Shown here: positions 13,085-42,546 of the stretch, piece after piece | How positions within the stretch are numbered: position 1 is the first letter of the stretch | How the letters are laid out: each line of letters starts with the position of its first letter | NCBI GenBank assembly: GCA_963170055.1 | Contig: CAUJGJ010000129.1 | Coordinates: forward strand, 560,701 to 624,700 | Reading direction: 5' to 3' | Length of the DNA: 64,000 nt | DNA from: Halisarca cf. caerulea | Lineage: Eukaryota; Porifera; Demospongiae; Chondrillida; Halisarcidae | Notes under the pieces: generated by a model | Database searches by the model: none | What the model was told of the DNA's origin: nothing | Seen by the model: the letters and a program-made list of their open reading frames with translations, nothing else | Made by a program: the position numbers and the translations under genes

Positions 13085-13560
13085 GGACTACAACTTGGTT
13101 TCTTGTGCAGATTATGTGCAGTGGTACATGTCACATGCATTGCTCAGTGCTATTGTCAATTTGAATGTTCAAGCAGGCCAAATTGAACCAAGCATTGCAA
13201 TTCAATTGAATCATATACAATGAAAAGTGACCATTTATTTTGCAAATTCAACGCAGTGTCACCAGAAGAAATAAAAAGTCAATAGATTTGTGCCAATCAC
13301 TGATGCATGACTCAACCAAATTGAATGTCAAATGTCACAAATTACAAACGTTACTCTGTCGTATAGCCTTGTTCACGAGTACTGATACTGTAGTCTACAC
13401 ACTGTGTCTTGCAAGCATGTGGCAAGTGAGTAAACAACAAAACTGCTAACTTTGCATCTGCATGGCCATTGTAATACCATTGCACTCAATCTAGCATTAC
13501 AACTCAAAACATGAGCACACACATCAGTTTTGAATTCATAAGCAGCAGTCAAAATGGAAT
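13085..13560 (+). repeat. dispersed repeat, copy A
   Basis: About 480 bp that aligns, with many differences, to the reverse complement of 48.40-48.90 kb. Shared landmarks are CTTGTGCAGATT, AGGCCAAATTGAA, AAAAGTGACCAT, ACACTGTGT and CAAAACATGAGCACAC. It is non-coding in both places. Family unknown. Confidence 0.7.
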
Positions 13561-14094
13561 TGAACACAATTCAATTTCTATTTAAAAATGCAATTTTCGT
13601 TTTAGCAATTGCGAGGTTCTGAACTTGGTTCACAACTAGTATTATATTCATTTATAAACAGACACTCTAAAAGACGTAACGGTCTTTAGAGTGACTAAAA
13701 TATTAAGGTAAAGGAGGGTAATTTGGAACAGCGGGTAAGTCGGAACAGTCAGGCCAAAAGCAGTGTCAGCCACAAGTAACATCCATTACTTCTTGTCTGT
13801 ATTGTCTACATAAAGGGGGAGTTTGGCAGTAGCAAGGATGGTTGGGTGACTTAACCACAACAAAAGTTACAGGCCCTGTTCCAAATTACCAGCGTGTTCC
13901 AAATTACCCCCCTTTACCTTATATGATTCACACAAAAGAATCAATTTGTAAACAGCACCCCTCCTTTCAGCCGGAATTTAGCAATAAATTAACGGATTTC
14001 ACTCTCCAGATAACTGCAACACGCGCACTCACAAGCATGGTTGCCATTATTGCGAATATAGCGTCGCTAAAGGCTTGCATTCGATCCCCGGAGA

Positions 14095-14220
14095 TAGTCT
14101 GGCGTTGCCGACCCAATCTCGCTCGGCCATTTTCGGGGACTGACGTCCCATTCGCGCTCGCCCGGTGACGTCAGTCCCCGAAAATGGCCGAGCGAGAATT
14201 GGGTCGGCAACGCCAGACTA
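14095..14220. mobile_element. 126-bp hairpin MITE
   Basis: Left arm 14095-14147 and right arm 14167-14220 are inverted copies differing by a single base indel, around a 19-nt loop. Both outer ends are TA, consistent with a TA target duplication. It is much more GC-rich than its surroundings. Confidence 0.9.
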
Positions 14221-14225
14221 GGAGT

Positions 14226-14335
14226 AGTCTCGTACCCAGCCCCATTCTCGCATAATGGCTCACGCATGCGAGAAATTCGCCCAAATAAAATGGCGGGCGG
14301 AAGTGGGGCTGGGTACGCACGGCTGTACGAGCGCA
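14226..14335. mobile_element. foldback element with GTACCCAGCCCC arms
   Basis: GTACCCAGCCCCA at about 14234 is mirrored by TGGGGCTGGGTAC at about 14303. Outer GTCTCGTAC and GTACGAG ends also mirror. Similar CGTACACGGCTGTTCC-type ends recur on the opposite strand near 15.80-15.82 kb, so the whole 14.22-15.83 kb block may be one compound element. Confidence 0.6.
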
Positions 14336-14896
14336 GAAATTTAGTTTTTTTCGCGAGTTTCCGCTCGAGGAGTTGCTACGCGCGTGATCGCATAGCAACG
14401 TATACCTCTACATATGAACAGACTCGATCGTAAGGCAAGTTCTTGCAGACCCTGCAGTTTTCTGAGCTCCTCTGATTTCGGTATCAGATAGCGCAATACA
14501 AGAGCTATTTGTTCACACCACTTAATTTTTACTTCGGGCCTCATAGGATCTCTACAAGCTCGATAACTTTGGCCCTTGGCAGAAAGAAAAACACAAAGCT
14601 GGGAAGAAATATAGCCTATATACTCAAACTGACATGACACTTTTAGTATTCAGTTTTACCATGAATTTTTGTTTGAGACTTAAAGAATTCAAAGCATAAT
14701 ATTATGCTAATCTACTATTTATTCACATTCCACTGAATTTATCTCTATCCAATCATATATTGACATACAATAAGCAGACTGACTGCATGTCTAGTATATG
14801 CATTATAACATTATGTAAGGTGCAGCGTAGGGTAAAGGTGCCAAGGGATCAGCAAAATTCACAAACTTTTGTACATGACTTTGTTTAGGACTGTAG

Positions 14897-15760
14897 AATG
14901 TCGTCTTATGAGGAGTACGTGCAATTTTATGATGGCTTCTTTCAGTCTATGGATGCTATATTTCAACTATTTTCGTATTTCCCATATTAAGTAGAACGCT
15001 CTCATGCTTACTATAATTTGCAAAAAAGGAATATCGAGAAGGATTCTGGATATTGGTGTGGGCTGTTGTCTTGAGACAAAGCCTCTTCTCTGGACCTCCT
15101 GCAGTTTTTACGAGCTCAAGGTATGGTGGGTAGTTTGAGCCACGTGTTCCTCTTTGCAAAATTACACAGTTCATTTAAATTTAGCCTTGCGCTATGGGGG
15201 TGGTATGAAGTAGCTCTCCCAAATTGCCGTGTGTGTGTGTCGTTAATACATGCATGCATGCATGTGGCCAACATGTATGATAAATATAATATTTTTGTTT
15301 ATATGGTAAAACTTCTACTCTAAGTTTCTGTAAATCGACCATATACTGTTTGGCTACAAATTCAAACATAAATTGGAATGAACTCAACCTGTCTATTCAG
15401 AGCCCGACCACTTCTCTAATCTTGTCAATAAAAAACTATACCAATAAAAAACTGTTTCATACCATCCCCCAAGCGCGAAGCTAAACGAAATCTGTAATTT
15501 TACAAAGAGGAACAAATGGCTCAAACTACCCACCATACCTTAAGTTCGTAAAAACTGCAGGAGGTTCAGAAAAGAGACTTTCTATCGAGACGGCAACCTG
15601 CGCAAATATCTAGAATACTTCTTGATATTCTTTTTTGAAAATTACAACAAGCACGAGAACATCCAACTTACATGGGAAATAAGAAAATAGTTGGAATATA
15701 GCATCCATAGAGTGAAAGAAGCCTTCACAAAATTGTGCACAGTTCACGTAAGACGACATT
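14897..15760. mobile_element. long foldback element, about 270-bp arms
   Basis: Left arm 14897-15169 and right arm 15491-15760 are inverted copies with scattered differences, around a 320-bp centre. Landmarks: AATGTCGTCTTA / TAAGACGACATT at the outer ends, CTGCAGTTTTTACGAGCT / CGTAAAAACTGCAG midway, and CTCAAACTACCCACCATACC facing its inverse near the inner ends. No transposase. Confidence 0.85.
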
Positions 15761-16404
15761 TTACTGCGCATGCGCAAAACTAAGTTTCCAAACTCGAGCC
15801 TCTGGAACAGCCGTGTACGAGACTAGACTAGGAGAAGGCATGCTGCATTACTGACTCCGACATTTTTCCTCGTGACTTGTTATGACGTCACCCTTCATAT
15901 TGGATTCCCAGATTAGTTTTCGTTGATCTGTATCCGTAGAAGTGCTTTTACGTATTTAAAGTCACAGAACATACGTATGTACACAGCAATACACGGTGAG
16001 TCCTTTCGCGCGCTATTTATGGCTTCGCACGTTTAGGGAACAAATTCATTAGCCCCTGGACTGGACCAATGCGACTGTAATGTCAGTGCATCTTATCGTG
16101 TAAATACACATTAGTGCTGGTCACAAAATTGTTGTGACAACCTACACTTTTTGTATAAATAAACAATTATTATGTGCAAATGTACTATTATCTAGAGCTC
16201 GTCTCGTGCAGTAAACTTCCGATTTTTGTCAAAAATACTACAGAACCATGCAGCATCTATGATGCAACCATAGATACTGTAACCTATCTATGATGTAACC
16301 GTGTGCACTAGTCCATAGTACTTCTGTTGGTGCCATAATATTATGCTGGTGTTTGCCTTGAGTGTCTTAAGTTTACTTTCATTTTGTCCTACTTCCATTC
16401 ACAA

Positions 16405-16586
16405 TACAGTGGAACTCTGTAGTCCAGCACTTCGATAATCCAACATTCTCTCTATAATCTGACCATATTCTGAGAAGCAATCACCATGTTTGACTTTACT
16501 AAGAAACATGGGATAATCTGCAACCTCTGTAATCTGGCATCTATGTTGTGTCCCATGGAGTGTTGGATTATGGAGGTTTCACTGTA
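16405..16586. mobile_element. pogo/Tigger-like MITE (TAATCTGAC interior)
   Basis: TACAGTGGAACTC at the left faces GGAGGTTTCACTGTA at the right, with TA at both ends. Its interior (CCAACATTCTCTCTATAATC) matches the MITE at 38805-38988 closely. Confidence 0.8.
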
Positions 16587-16884
16587 TTAATGTTAGACAG
16601 TCAACTGCTATAGTATATCTCACCAATGTCCTTCATGGCATACATCATTATTTTATGCTTGATTTTGTCCCGTAACTCACTCACTTCAATGTAGGTAGCT
16701 GTAGAGCTTAATACGCAGATAAATAAAAGGGATATAGAAATTTGTTGTGTATTGCAATGTCTTGATTTTTTGGAGATATGCGTATATTGTATGTTATTAC
16801 TAATAGAAACGAGTGTAGGGCTCAAGTGCATTGGAATGAGGTACTGTAGGGATGTTTGCTACAAATTAAGGATAGGTATCAGGG

Positions 16885-17090
16885 TTTTTTTAGGGGGGGG
16901 GGGGGGTAGGTAGGGAGGGCACTTCGCCCACCCCACCCCCCCCCCTTCCCCTGAAAGTTGCTCTACCACCCCTGAGATGGGTCATGCCCCCCTGTGTGTG
17001 AGCAGATGGGTACATGGCTAGTCCCCCCTAAAGTATAGAAAGCTTCAATATGCCCCCCTGCCATTTTTTTTTCTAGAAAAATCCCTGGGC
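16885..17090. repeat. G-run/C-run inverted repeat
   Basis: CAGGGTTTTTTTAGGGG... at the left faces TTTTTTTCTAGAAAAATCCCTG at the right, with long G and C runs between. It looks like a decayed MITE whose homopolymers have expanded. Confidence 0.5.
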
Positions 17091-17284
17091 ATAGATCTAG
17101 ACAGAGTTTAAATGGACCGGGTGCAGTGTGCACTTTCCTATATATCCATAGCCACCTGCATTAAAATATGCATAGCACTCCATGGTTTTCCAGGAAACTG
17201 ATCAATTAAGGGAGACAACTATGCAGTTTAATGATGTGTGGGCAGAGTACATAACTGTGTGGTATTAATTGTAGAGAAGGCAGA

Positions 17285-17746
17285 TTAGCTAATGTGCAGG
17301 ATGATAGTCGAGTAGACATCAGGTGTATGGGCTTTTGGACAAGGCATCGAGATGCATTTTTCGACGTAAGGATTTTTAACCCATTGACATCTTCCAACCA
17401 AATCCCGAACACCAGATCAACGTTCATCAGACATGAGAAGGAGAAGAGGAGAATGTACGACCAGCGAATAAGAGAAGTTGAACATGGTTCTTTCACTCCT
17501 TTGGTTTTTTCTGCCTGTGGTGGAATGGGGCCAAGTACTACCATTGCATATAAGAGGCTAGCTATATTGATAGCAGAGAAGCGAAATCAGAGGTACTGTC
17601 AAGTAATGCAGTGGCTCAGGTGTCGCCTTTCCTTCAGTCTGTTGCAATCAGCAATAGCAGCTATCAGAGGATCAAGATCATCACGTCCTCATCAGCAATC
17701 TACACTGATCAACTTGGACCTTGCAGAGGGTCATGCACCTACTTGA
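17285..17746 (+). pseudogene. C-terminal fragment of a mobile-element-associated ORF
   Basis: An open frame of about 150 residues ends at a TGA at 17744-17746. It carries DIRCMGFW, FFDVRIFNP, HEKEKRRMYDQRIREVEHG, FTPLVFSACGGMGP and WLRCRLSFSLLQSA. I recall this motif series from the carboxyl end of uncharacterised proteins that recur in many copies in invertebrate genomes and are usually treated as mobile-element derived. The D-V-R and E-V-E-H spacing hints at a nuclease-like fold, which is inference. There is no upstream domain and a stop precedes the fragment, so this is a 5'-truncated remnant, not a host gene. Confidence 0.6.
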
Positions 17747-18214
17747 CTCTATTGGAACTGATTTTCCTTCATTTAGCATGAATTGTATTGTAGATTATCA
17801 TTGCCATTGTACGATTTACTGTGTGATGAATTTATTGTAGAGATATAGATATAGCTAGGAAATGCTGGGATTGGGATGAGAAGAGAATTTGAGTTTGTGG
17901 CCTTCATAAGTTGTTGTCTACAGTTATTTTAGGTGACTTACACAGATCTATGAATACACAAATTACTGCTGCAGTTGTGTATTTATACGGTTTGTTGCAG
18001 AATGGAGTTTCAAGAGGAAACAAATTCCCCCTCTCTCACCCACTCCCCCAAAAATACGTACCCTACACTGCATTGCTTACGGGATGTAGGAAGTTGCACA
18101 CTCCACTCAGTCCACCCGAACTCTGTCTTGTCCTGTGCCTTTCCAGACTAATGTCTATCTATACCCCATTGCCACATACAGTGTGTGTATGCGTGTGTGT
18201 GTGTGTGCGTGTGT

Positions 18215-18271
<57 letters not shown>

Positions 18272-20722
18272 TGTGTGTGTGTGTATGTGTGTGTGTGTGT
18301 GCGTGTGTGCGTGTGTAGTTATAAAAATGGTCAATAGAGCCAACATCAGTTCATTTTCGATGGATCAATGTGCATCACTGTGTACTTCAGTGTTAAATGA
18401 CTATATACGTACGTATATAATTACTTCATCGATTCTATGGACTGAAAGCCCAAATCTGAACATTAGAGATACGTACGTACATGTAGGGTACCACACTGAG
18501 TTAGCTTGGATTGCTACATACTTTGATTACCTTGTAGACACATCACAATAACTAGTCATTTCATATACACACATGGTGTTTATATTTGCATATGGCCATG
18601 TTTTGCCATTGCACAAGAGACTGATTTAAAGTTGTCAGGGTGTAAACCTTCGCGGATGGCATCCAATCAGCAGAACAACTACAAATATAAAACTACACAC
18701 AAATTACACCATACATATTGTGTAGTATTTTGTTACATATATTGCGTATATGTGTGACTGGTTGTGGAAAGATGTTCTGGCACGTAGTTCTAGGACCCTC
18801 CAGTCAGTGCATATGCATGAAGTTGCTGATGTGGTGCTAAACAACTTCAGATATCACCTACGTACATTATGTAGTATGGCCTAAAGGCACAATTTTTTCT
18901 ATGCGGGACAGGGACATTCCCCAAATCCCACTGGTACTTGTAATGTGTTCTTTTATGATGTACGTACATACTCTCCTGCTACGTACCTTCCATGGCTGCC
19001 TTGTGTTTGTCCAGTGTTTCTTAGTACAGTCAAGCATGGCCATTGACCCTCAGCATATGGTCAGATTAGAGAGAATGTTGGATTATTGTAGTTTTGAATT
19101 AAATTACAGAGGTTCTACTGTAGTAGGTTATTACTTTGCATTGCTTACGTAACTTACATACCCATCTTAAATTTTAGATACTTGGATCTCCAGTGATTGA
19201 CTGCTACAGCCCATACTCCAGCCTATGCTTACTTCTGTTTGGCAAAGTGAACATACTTTACAGTTAGACTTTACAGTTCTGTAAGTGAATTTGCTAGCAT
19301 TTCTTATATTTTGAGACTTGCAAAATTGATGTTATTTTTCTAGTCCCTTCATGATGAAAACATGGGGTGAGGGATGGTGAAAAGAAAAATATTCTGTTTT
19401 AAACATCACCAAAATTATTGCATACTACTATCAAGTATAGGATGCATGATGATATTATATACATACGTACAGTAGATGGTATGTGCTATCACATTGTTTC
19501 TGTGGGACCACTGACTGTCTAGCCCTGCGCAGTGAATCTCCTAAATTAATCCGTATGTTCACTGTACGTGTAGGTATCCATTGAACACTAACTAAAATGT
19601 GGTTTCACAAATTTAATCTTTATCTCTTCCCTTCAATTTGCTTTGTTTCAGCTTATGTTATCTGTTCAGAATTGGTGAGAATGCTTGTTTGCATGTCTTT
19701 GACTAGACTGAGAAAGTCCCTGGTGGTCTGGTCAATTTTCAATGATAGTAAAGACCAGAAACATAAAATTAACTTGTGTGGCCTAATACGTATGCTTTGT
19801 GTATGTATGCCCTTTGCTTTGCTGTACATCATGTACATTTGACCTGTATGTGTTTTACATAGCAGTCGTAATAGTAATGTGTTATCTTCAGGAATAAAAC
19901 TTAAGCGGTATGAGTATGCCCCCTTGCCCCCTTCCATTTGGTATATCTTACCCAATTATATATGTATCAGCCTAGCAGAAATTACAATACCATCTCTACT
20001 ATTATCTCTATATTATTACACTGTTGCAGTGTATGTGTATGTGGATATATAGTACATAAATAATGTGAAAATGTGCATTAAAACATGGCATTGTGTTGTA
20101 CAAAGTGCACTTTTATTATCGTACTGTAGCTATCATTCCTCCCAAGTAGACGTTTGTGTTGTTTTAGTGTCACATCTTTCAATAATCACGGGTAGCTATA
20201 GTTGCTCCTAAAAGAGTAGACAGCTATGCAAATACGTACATATTTTCCTACATAAAGGCATGCATTGCCTACACACGCATTGCTGTGTATAGCATGAGAA
20301 TGTGTTCTCTAGGCTGATATAGTATGTAGCCAGCTGTTACACGGATGCTGAAACCCCTACGGTACCTTAGGGTGACTTTCAAGGATTAAGTACTATAAAC
20401 TATTATCCACTCATTCACTGACTTGCAAATCCACAGTGTGTCAATAATACTGTTTTTGGATCTTACCATACAGTACCTCTACAAGTTCTTCTAGCATGAA
20501 TGCTCTGCAATTTCGCTGATCGAATCAAAAATCATTTGTGATTTTATTCGAGTGGCTCTCTACTATAGAAAGAGTTGGAGGCTTTTAAAGTTATCATTTT
20601 TGTAATTCATTGGAAAGAAGTTTTTGTGATTTGTATATTTGTAAATTTGTGATGTGATCTTGTGGCCATCATTAATGAATACCTTTGAAGTTATGCTACT
20701 TTTTCTTTGTTTCTTTTATAGT
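17747..20722. other. intergenic region upstream of the ankyrin gene
   Basis: About 3 kb containing a long TG microsatellite and AT-rich DNA. No reliable coding exon was found. A 5' untranslated exon of the ankyrin gene could lie here, because a good acceptor (TTTCTTTTATAG) ends at 20722 in front of the first coding exon. Confidence 0.4.
18179..18317. repeat. (TG)n microsatellite
   Basis: About 140 bp of TG repeats with a few CG and TA interruptions. Confidence 0.95.
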
Positions 20723-20773
20723 TTCTATTATTGCTATAAGAAAGTGCTGCTGTTGAGCTGTCCAAGATTCTAC

Positions 20774-38328
<17,555 letters not shown>

Positions 38329-38578
38329 TTTGTGTAAAGTTTTTAGTTGTGCATGACAAATGATTGATAATTGACAGTTGTCAGTACTCACTGTTTTCAA
38401 CTTGTACTAAACAGACATTTAGTGCATGGTGCATTGGAAGTATGTTTGCATGTGGACACTTTATAGTTTTTTTTTGCTGATGTATAATAATATTGTGGCT
38501 TTCCAAAAGTATGCCATGCCGTACAAATAGACACACACCACATAGTAATACTAATATAATAATATTATTATATGCAAA

Positions 38579-38772
38579 TACAGTGAAACCTGTCTATAAT
38601 CCGGCACCCATTGGGGAATGTAAAACGTATATACAGTGCTGGATTAGCAGGTTGTTGGATTATAGAGGTCAGTTTGTATAGTAAATTAATGGTCAGTGCC
38701 AGAGAACCTTGACCGGATTAGGAATTAAAATGTTGGTTTATAGAGGTGCTGGATTAGGCAGGTTCTACTGTA
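38579..38772. mobile_element. pogo/Tigger-like MITE, 194 bp
   Basis: TACAGTGAAACCTGTCTATA at the left and AGGTTCTACTGTA at the right, TA-flanked, with TAATCCGGCA-type interior. It is absent at the matching place near 6640 in the duplicate locus. Confidence 0.85.
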
Positions 38773-38804
38773 AAACTAAACCACATGCATGCAGCTAAAG
38801 ACAG

Positions 38805-38988
38805 TACAGTGAAACCTCTGTAATCCGACACCTCTATAATCCAACATTCTCTCTAATCCGACCATGTTAATTATGAGGTACACTCACCATGTTTGACTGT
38901 ACTAAGAAGCACTGGATAATCTGACAACCTACAGACATCTATATATTTTGTGTCGCATGGAGTTTCGGATTATGGAGGTTTCACTGTA
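38805..38988. mobile_element. pogo/Tigger-like MITE, 184 bp
   Basis: TACAGTGAAACCTCTGTAAT faces GGAGGTTTCACTGTA. The duplicate locus has TAAAGACAGTTTTGGTCATG uninterrupted near 6680, an empty site. Interior closely resembles 16405-16586. Confidence 0.88.
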
Positions 38989-39299
38989 CTAGTTTTGGTC
39001 ATGTGGTATACGTATTATGGTTTTTAAACCCATGCATGTATACGTATATGCATGCATGTGTAGAGCTATATTGCATACACTTGCAGGCCAATATATATGC
39101 AGTACATGCATATGCATGCGGTGGGATCCGATCAACTCCCCCTGCAAAAGCTTGTACATATCAAGTTAACACACTGCATGGTAAAAGCATGAAATTTGTA
39201 TAAATATACGTAACTCACACACAACACGTATACACACATGCATAATACACATGCATATATACTGTACATCATGCATAATACATATATACACATGCACAC

Positions 39300-39417
39300 A
39301 TGTACACACGTATGTACACACACACACACATGTACACACACACACACACACACACACACGCATGCACGTGCACACACACACACACACATGTATATACACA
39401 CATGCACACACACACAT
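39300..39417. repeat. (CA)n microsatellite
   Basis: CA repeats with GT/TG interruptions, in the 3' flank of the ankyrin gene. Confidence 0.9.
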
Positions 39418-39587
39418 GACATACAAACATGCATGTGTATGCTAGCTAATAATTGTAAAACATAATATGCATGCATGCACGCACAACAAAATTATTATTA
39501 TAATATTATAATTGTATGGCTATATAATTATTATAGATTTATTCATGAACATGCATGTGCATATGCTTGTGATAGTACATATGTACG

Positions 39588-40038
39588 TACAGTAGAACCT
39601 CGCAATAAGACCACCCCGGAAATAAGACCACCTCAGAACTTTTTGTTGCAGTCCGGACTTTCTCCTATAGTTTTACATGGAAATTAGTTTCAGAATAAAG
39701 ACCACATTTTTCTTCTAGATGTCAAAACCTCACAATTAAGACCACTTATTTGTGGATACTGTTGTATTCTGTGGACATTAGGCTCTGAAATGACGACATC
39801 AGTAGAAAGAGATGGTAAACTTGGGTTTAACATTGTAATGGAGTAACAATAAAAGAGGTGTGATGGTACAATTGGTCTACAGTTTTATTGCCTTATGTGC
39901 ATCCTGTGTCTATGGAATGACTTAATTCTGGATGTACCATGCTATTCTGGGCAGTACTTTCTGAAATAAGACCACCTCAAAATTAAGACCACTTACAACG
40001 GTCCCAAGGGGTGGTCACATTTGTGAGGTTCTACTGTA
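39588..40038. mobile_element. pogo/Tigger-like MITE, long form, 451 bp
   Basis: TACAGTAGAACCTCGCAATA faces TGAGGTTCTACTGTA, with TA ends. Nearly full-length similarity to 42043-42505, including AAAGAGGTGTGATGGTACAA and GCATCCTGTGTCTA. Non-coding. Confidence 0.88.
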
Positions 40039-40228
40039 CGTGTACTTCATTAACTTTATCAGGTTACACTTAGCACATGCAATATTCATATTAATGCCAT
40101 CAATATCATGCATAATATTGTCAGAGTATATATTTGTACTTTTGCATACATGCCTGCATGCATGGTCAGTGGAATTGTATTAATTTACATGTTCAAGTAA
40201 TTTTGTTGTGAACTAATACTCACGCAAA

Positions 40229-40275
40229 TTATTGGTTTTGCTTCTCTATAACCACTGCGGCCAGGGATCTCCATT
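40229..40275 (-). other. candidate last coding exon of the IgGFc-binding mosaic gene
   Basis: After a CTTATTTTAG acceptor, 47 nt in phase 1 would add 15 residues (WRSLAAVVIEKQNQ after the split codon) and a TAA stop. The phase fits the exon ending at 42547. Other short phase-1 candidates exist, for example after the TTCACAG near 41403, so this is a guess. Confidence 0.2.
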
Positions 40276-40920
40276 CTAAAATAAGATCTTTGCAAATGGC
40301 CATTGATTTTATGTAAATTTACTATTCCGAGGATGTCTACATATAAAATGAAGCAGCTTATGTATTATCTTAAAGTCTGGTGTTTGGTTGGTTCGCTCAG
40401 GTACTGTATATCACTAAAAATCCATTTTCATACATAGAGATTAATTTGTGCAATGTCCTATATCTAACCAATCGGACCAGTTCTGCTGACCATGCATGGC
40501 ATACAATATTGTTGAAAACCACAATGCAAAAAAACCAGACTAGGCTAATTATAATATGGCAAACTATTCAATTCTATACATGCATACGTAAGTTACATAA
40601 GGTGGTTTTCGCGCAACTTACAGAGTTAATGGTTGCCATGAACTAAACCCATCTCAACCTCTATCTCATGCAACAACCTATGCATAGCATCTGTAGCAAT
40701 GATGGAGTCTCTGAAACAGTGGTATATATAGTATATTATAAGATATTAGCATGTACTGTACGTACATAAATATGCACATATGTACATACATTCATGCAGC
40801 AAACGCTCTAATGTAATGTACTATATTTGAATGGTCTTATACTTATTGTACATGTATTCATGCAGAAAGTACATACTACACATACACCAAAATATCAATG
40901 CAGAAAATTCTGTGTTGGAA

Positions 40921-41060
40921 GTACAGTGAAACCTGTCTATAGCAACCACTAATAAGGGACAAAGCAGCCCTTGGTGGACCATGGAGCAGCCTACAGTGGT
41001 CTCTATGTAATGGACAAGTGGTCTTTAATACAGCTTTCATTCACATAACCAAATCAACAC
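40921..41060. mobile_element. half of a pogo/Tigger-like MITE
   Basis: TACAGTGAAACCTGTCTATA is a family-type left end, but no matching right end follows. The element appears truncated or badly decayed. Confidence 0.45.
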
Positions 41061-41407
41061 TTCACCATATACGTATCTCATTGCAATGTCAATCAGTGAC
41101 TTTATTAAAATTTTGCTGCAATTAATGTATGCTTCTGCATAATTACAAGATCAATATCCTTGGTATGGCCAATGAAAATCTTACTGCTTAAATAAAGAGT
41201 AAATCAAAATGAATCAAATTTAAATGGTATAATTAACAACAAAATTACCATTTCTCTAAAATAGAATAATAATCAACTCTTACAGAGAAGTATCACTTAA
41301 TTAACTACAATGTCTTTAAGCTTCATTTGCACAGGATAAACCTGTCAAGTCGAATTGCATAGAATATTGAGCAAGTGAATGTGATCTGTACATTTTGCTC
41401 TGTGAAC

Positions 41408-41527
41408 ATGTGTGTGTTTTGTGTGTGTGTGTGTGTGTGTGTGTGTCCGTGTGTGTGTGTGTGTGTGTGCATGCATGCATGCGTGTGTGTGCGCACGCGC
41501 GTGTGTGTGTGTGTATGTGTGTGTGTC
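41408..41527. repeat. (TG)n microsatellite
   Basis: TG repeats with an alternating ATGCATGC and GCGCACGCGC centre. Confidence 0.9.
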
Positions 41528-41910
41528 CGTGTGTCCACGTATGGTGCATGTGTATAAATAAATGTGAAGGTATACGTATACAGTATGTGTCAGAATTGTG
41601 TTGACTTGTGCATGCATGTGCATGAACATGCTTTTGTATTAATGTGCGTGCACGTGCGCGTGTAATATCTGTGTGTGTGTGTGTCTGTATGTATGTGTGT
41701 GTGTGTGTGCGTTTTAATGTTATCTTTCATGCTTTTCACATGACATTATACAAAATTAAGTGAGTGTGTAGGTTGCATGTTAAACATGTTAGCAATAGAT
41801 CTATAGAGTACATGATATGTAAATATGTTCACAAAGGATGCAAAGTACATACGTATGTTAGATGCCTTATATATATTAGTCTGTAATTTTGAGGAATTAA
41901 GGTCTTAAAA

Positions 41911-41963
41911 ACTGTTACATGTGAATCTGTGTGCATCTTGAACACAAATTCACATGTAACAGT
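41911..41963. repeat. 22-bp hairpin
   Basis: ACTGTTACATGTGAATCTGT is mirrored, with one mismatch, by ACAAATTCACATGTAACAGT around a 9-10-nt loop. Function unknown; it could be a small foldback remnant. Confidence 0.7.
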
Positions 41964-42042
41964 AACACTGATTATGAAGCACTATATCTGGACATTATTC
42001 CCACATGCACAGCCTTTCCATTGCATGTGCAAGCATTCCCTA

Positions 42043-42505
42043 TACAGTAGAATCTCACAATAAGACCACCCTGGAAATAAGACCACCTCAGAATTAAGAC
42101 CACTTTGTTGCAGTCCGGAATTTCTCCTATAGTTTTCATGGAAATTAGTTTCAGAATAAAGACCACATTTTTCTTCTGGATGTCAAAACCTCACAATTAA
42201 GACCACTTATTTGTGGATACTGCTGTTTTCTGTGGACATTAGGCTCTGAAATGACGACATCAGTAGAAAGAGATGATACACTTGGGGTCACTTTTTAACA
42301 TCATAATGGAGTAACAATAAAAGAGGTGTGATGGTACAATTTGTCTACAGTTTTATTGCCTTATGTGCATCCTGTGTCTACGGAATGACTTCTGGATGTG
42401 TCATGCTATTCTGGGCAGTACGTACTTTCAGAAATAAAACCACCTCAATATTAAGATCACTTACAACGGTCCCAAGGGTGGTCATATTTGTGAGGTTCAA
42501 CTGTA
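42043..42505. mobile_element. pogo/Tigger-like MITE, long form, 463 bp
   Basis: TACAGTAGAATCTCACAATA faces TGAGGTTCAACTGTA, with TA ends. Sister copy of 39588-40038. It lies about 40 bp beyond the last confirmed donor of the minus-strand mosaic gene, so it falls in that gene's intron or 3' region. Confidence 0.88.
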
Positions 42506-42546
42506 TGTATTTTTCACAGCCATACAGTATAGTGTATGTCTCTTAC

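Noticed and set aside
20654..20773. N-terminal hydrophobic extension of the ankyrin protein as a signal anchor
   Set aside because: The frame opens at a GTG, the first ATG is at 20675, and a strong splice acceptor at 20722 suggests part of this stretch is intron. Kept only as an alternative.
40600..40720. Minus-strand segment reading DSIIATDAMHRLLHEIEVEMG before a stop
   Set aside because: It looks exon-like, but its phase does not fit the upstream IgGFc exon and no partner exon was found.
41316..41403. Possible terminal exon of the mosaic gene ending in CANEA or RFILCK
   Set aside because: The acceptor is embedded in a CA tract, several frames are equally possible and none has a domain; only the 40.2-kb candidate was listed, at low confidence.
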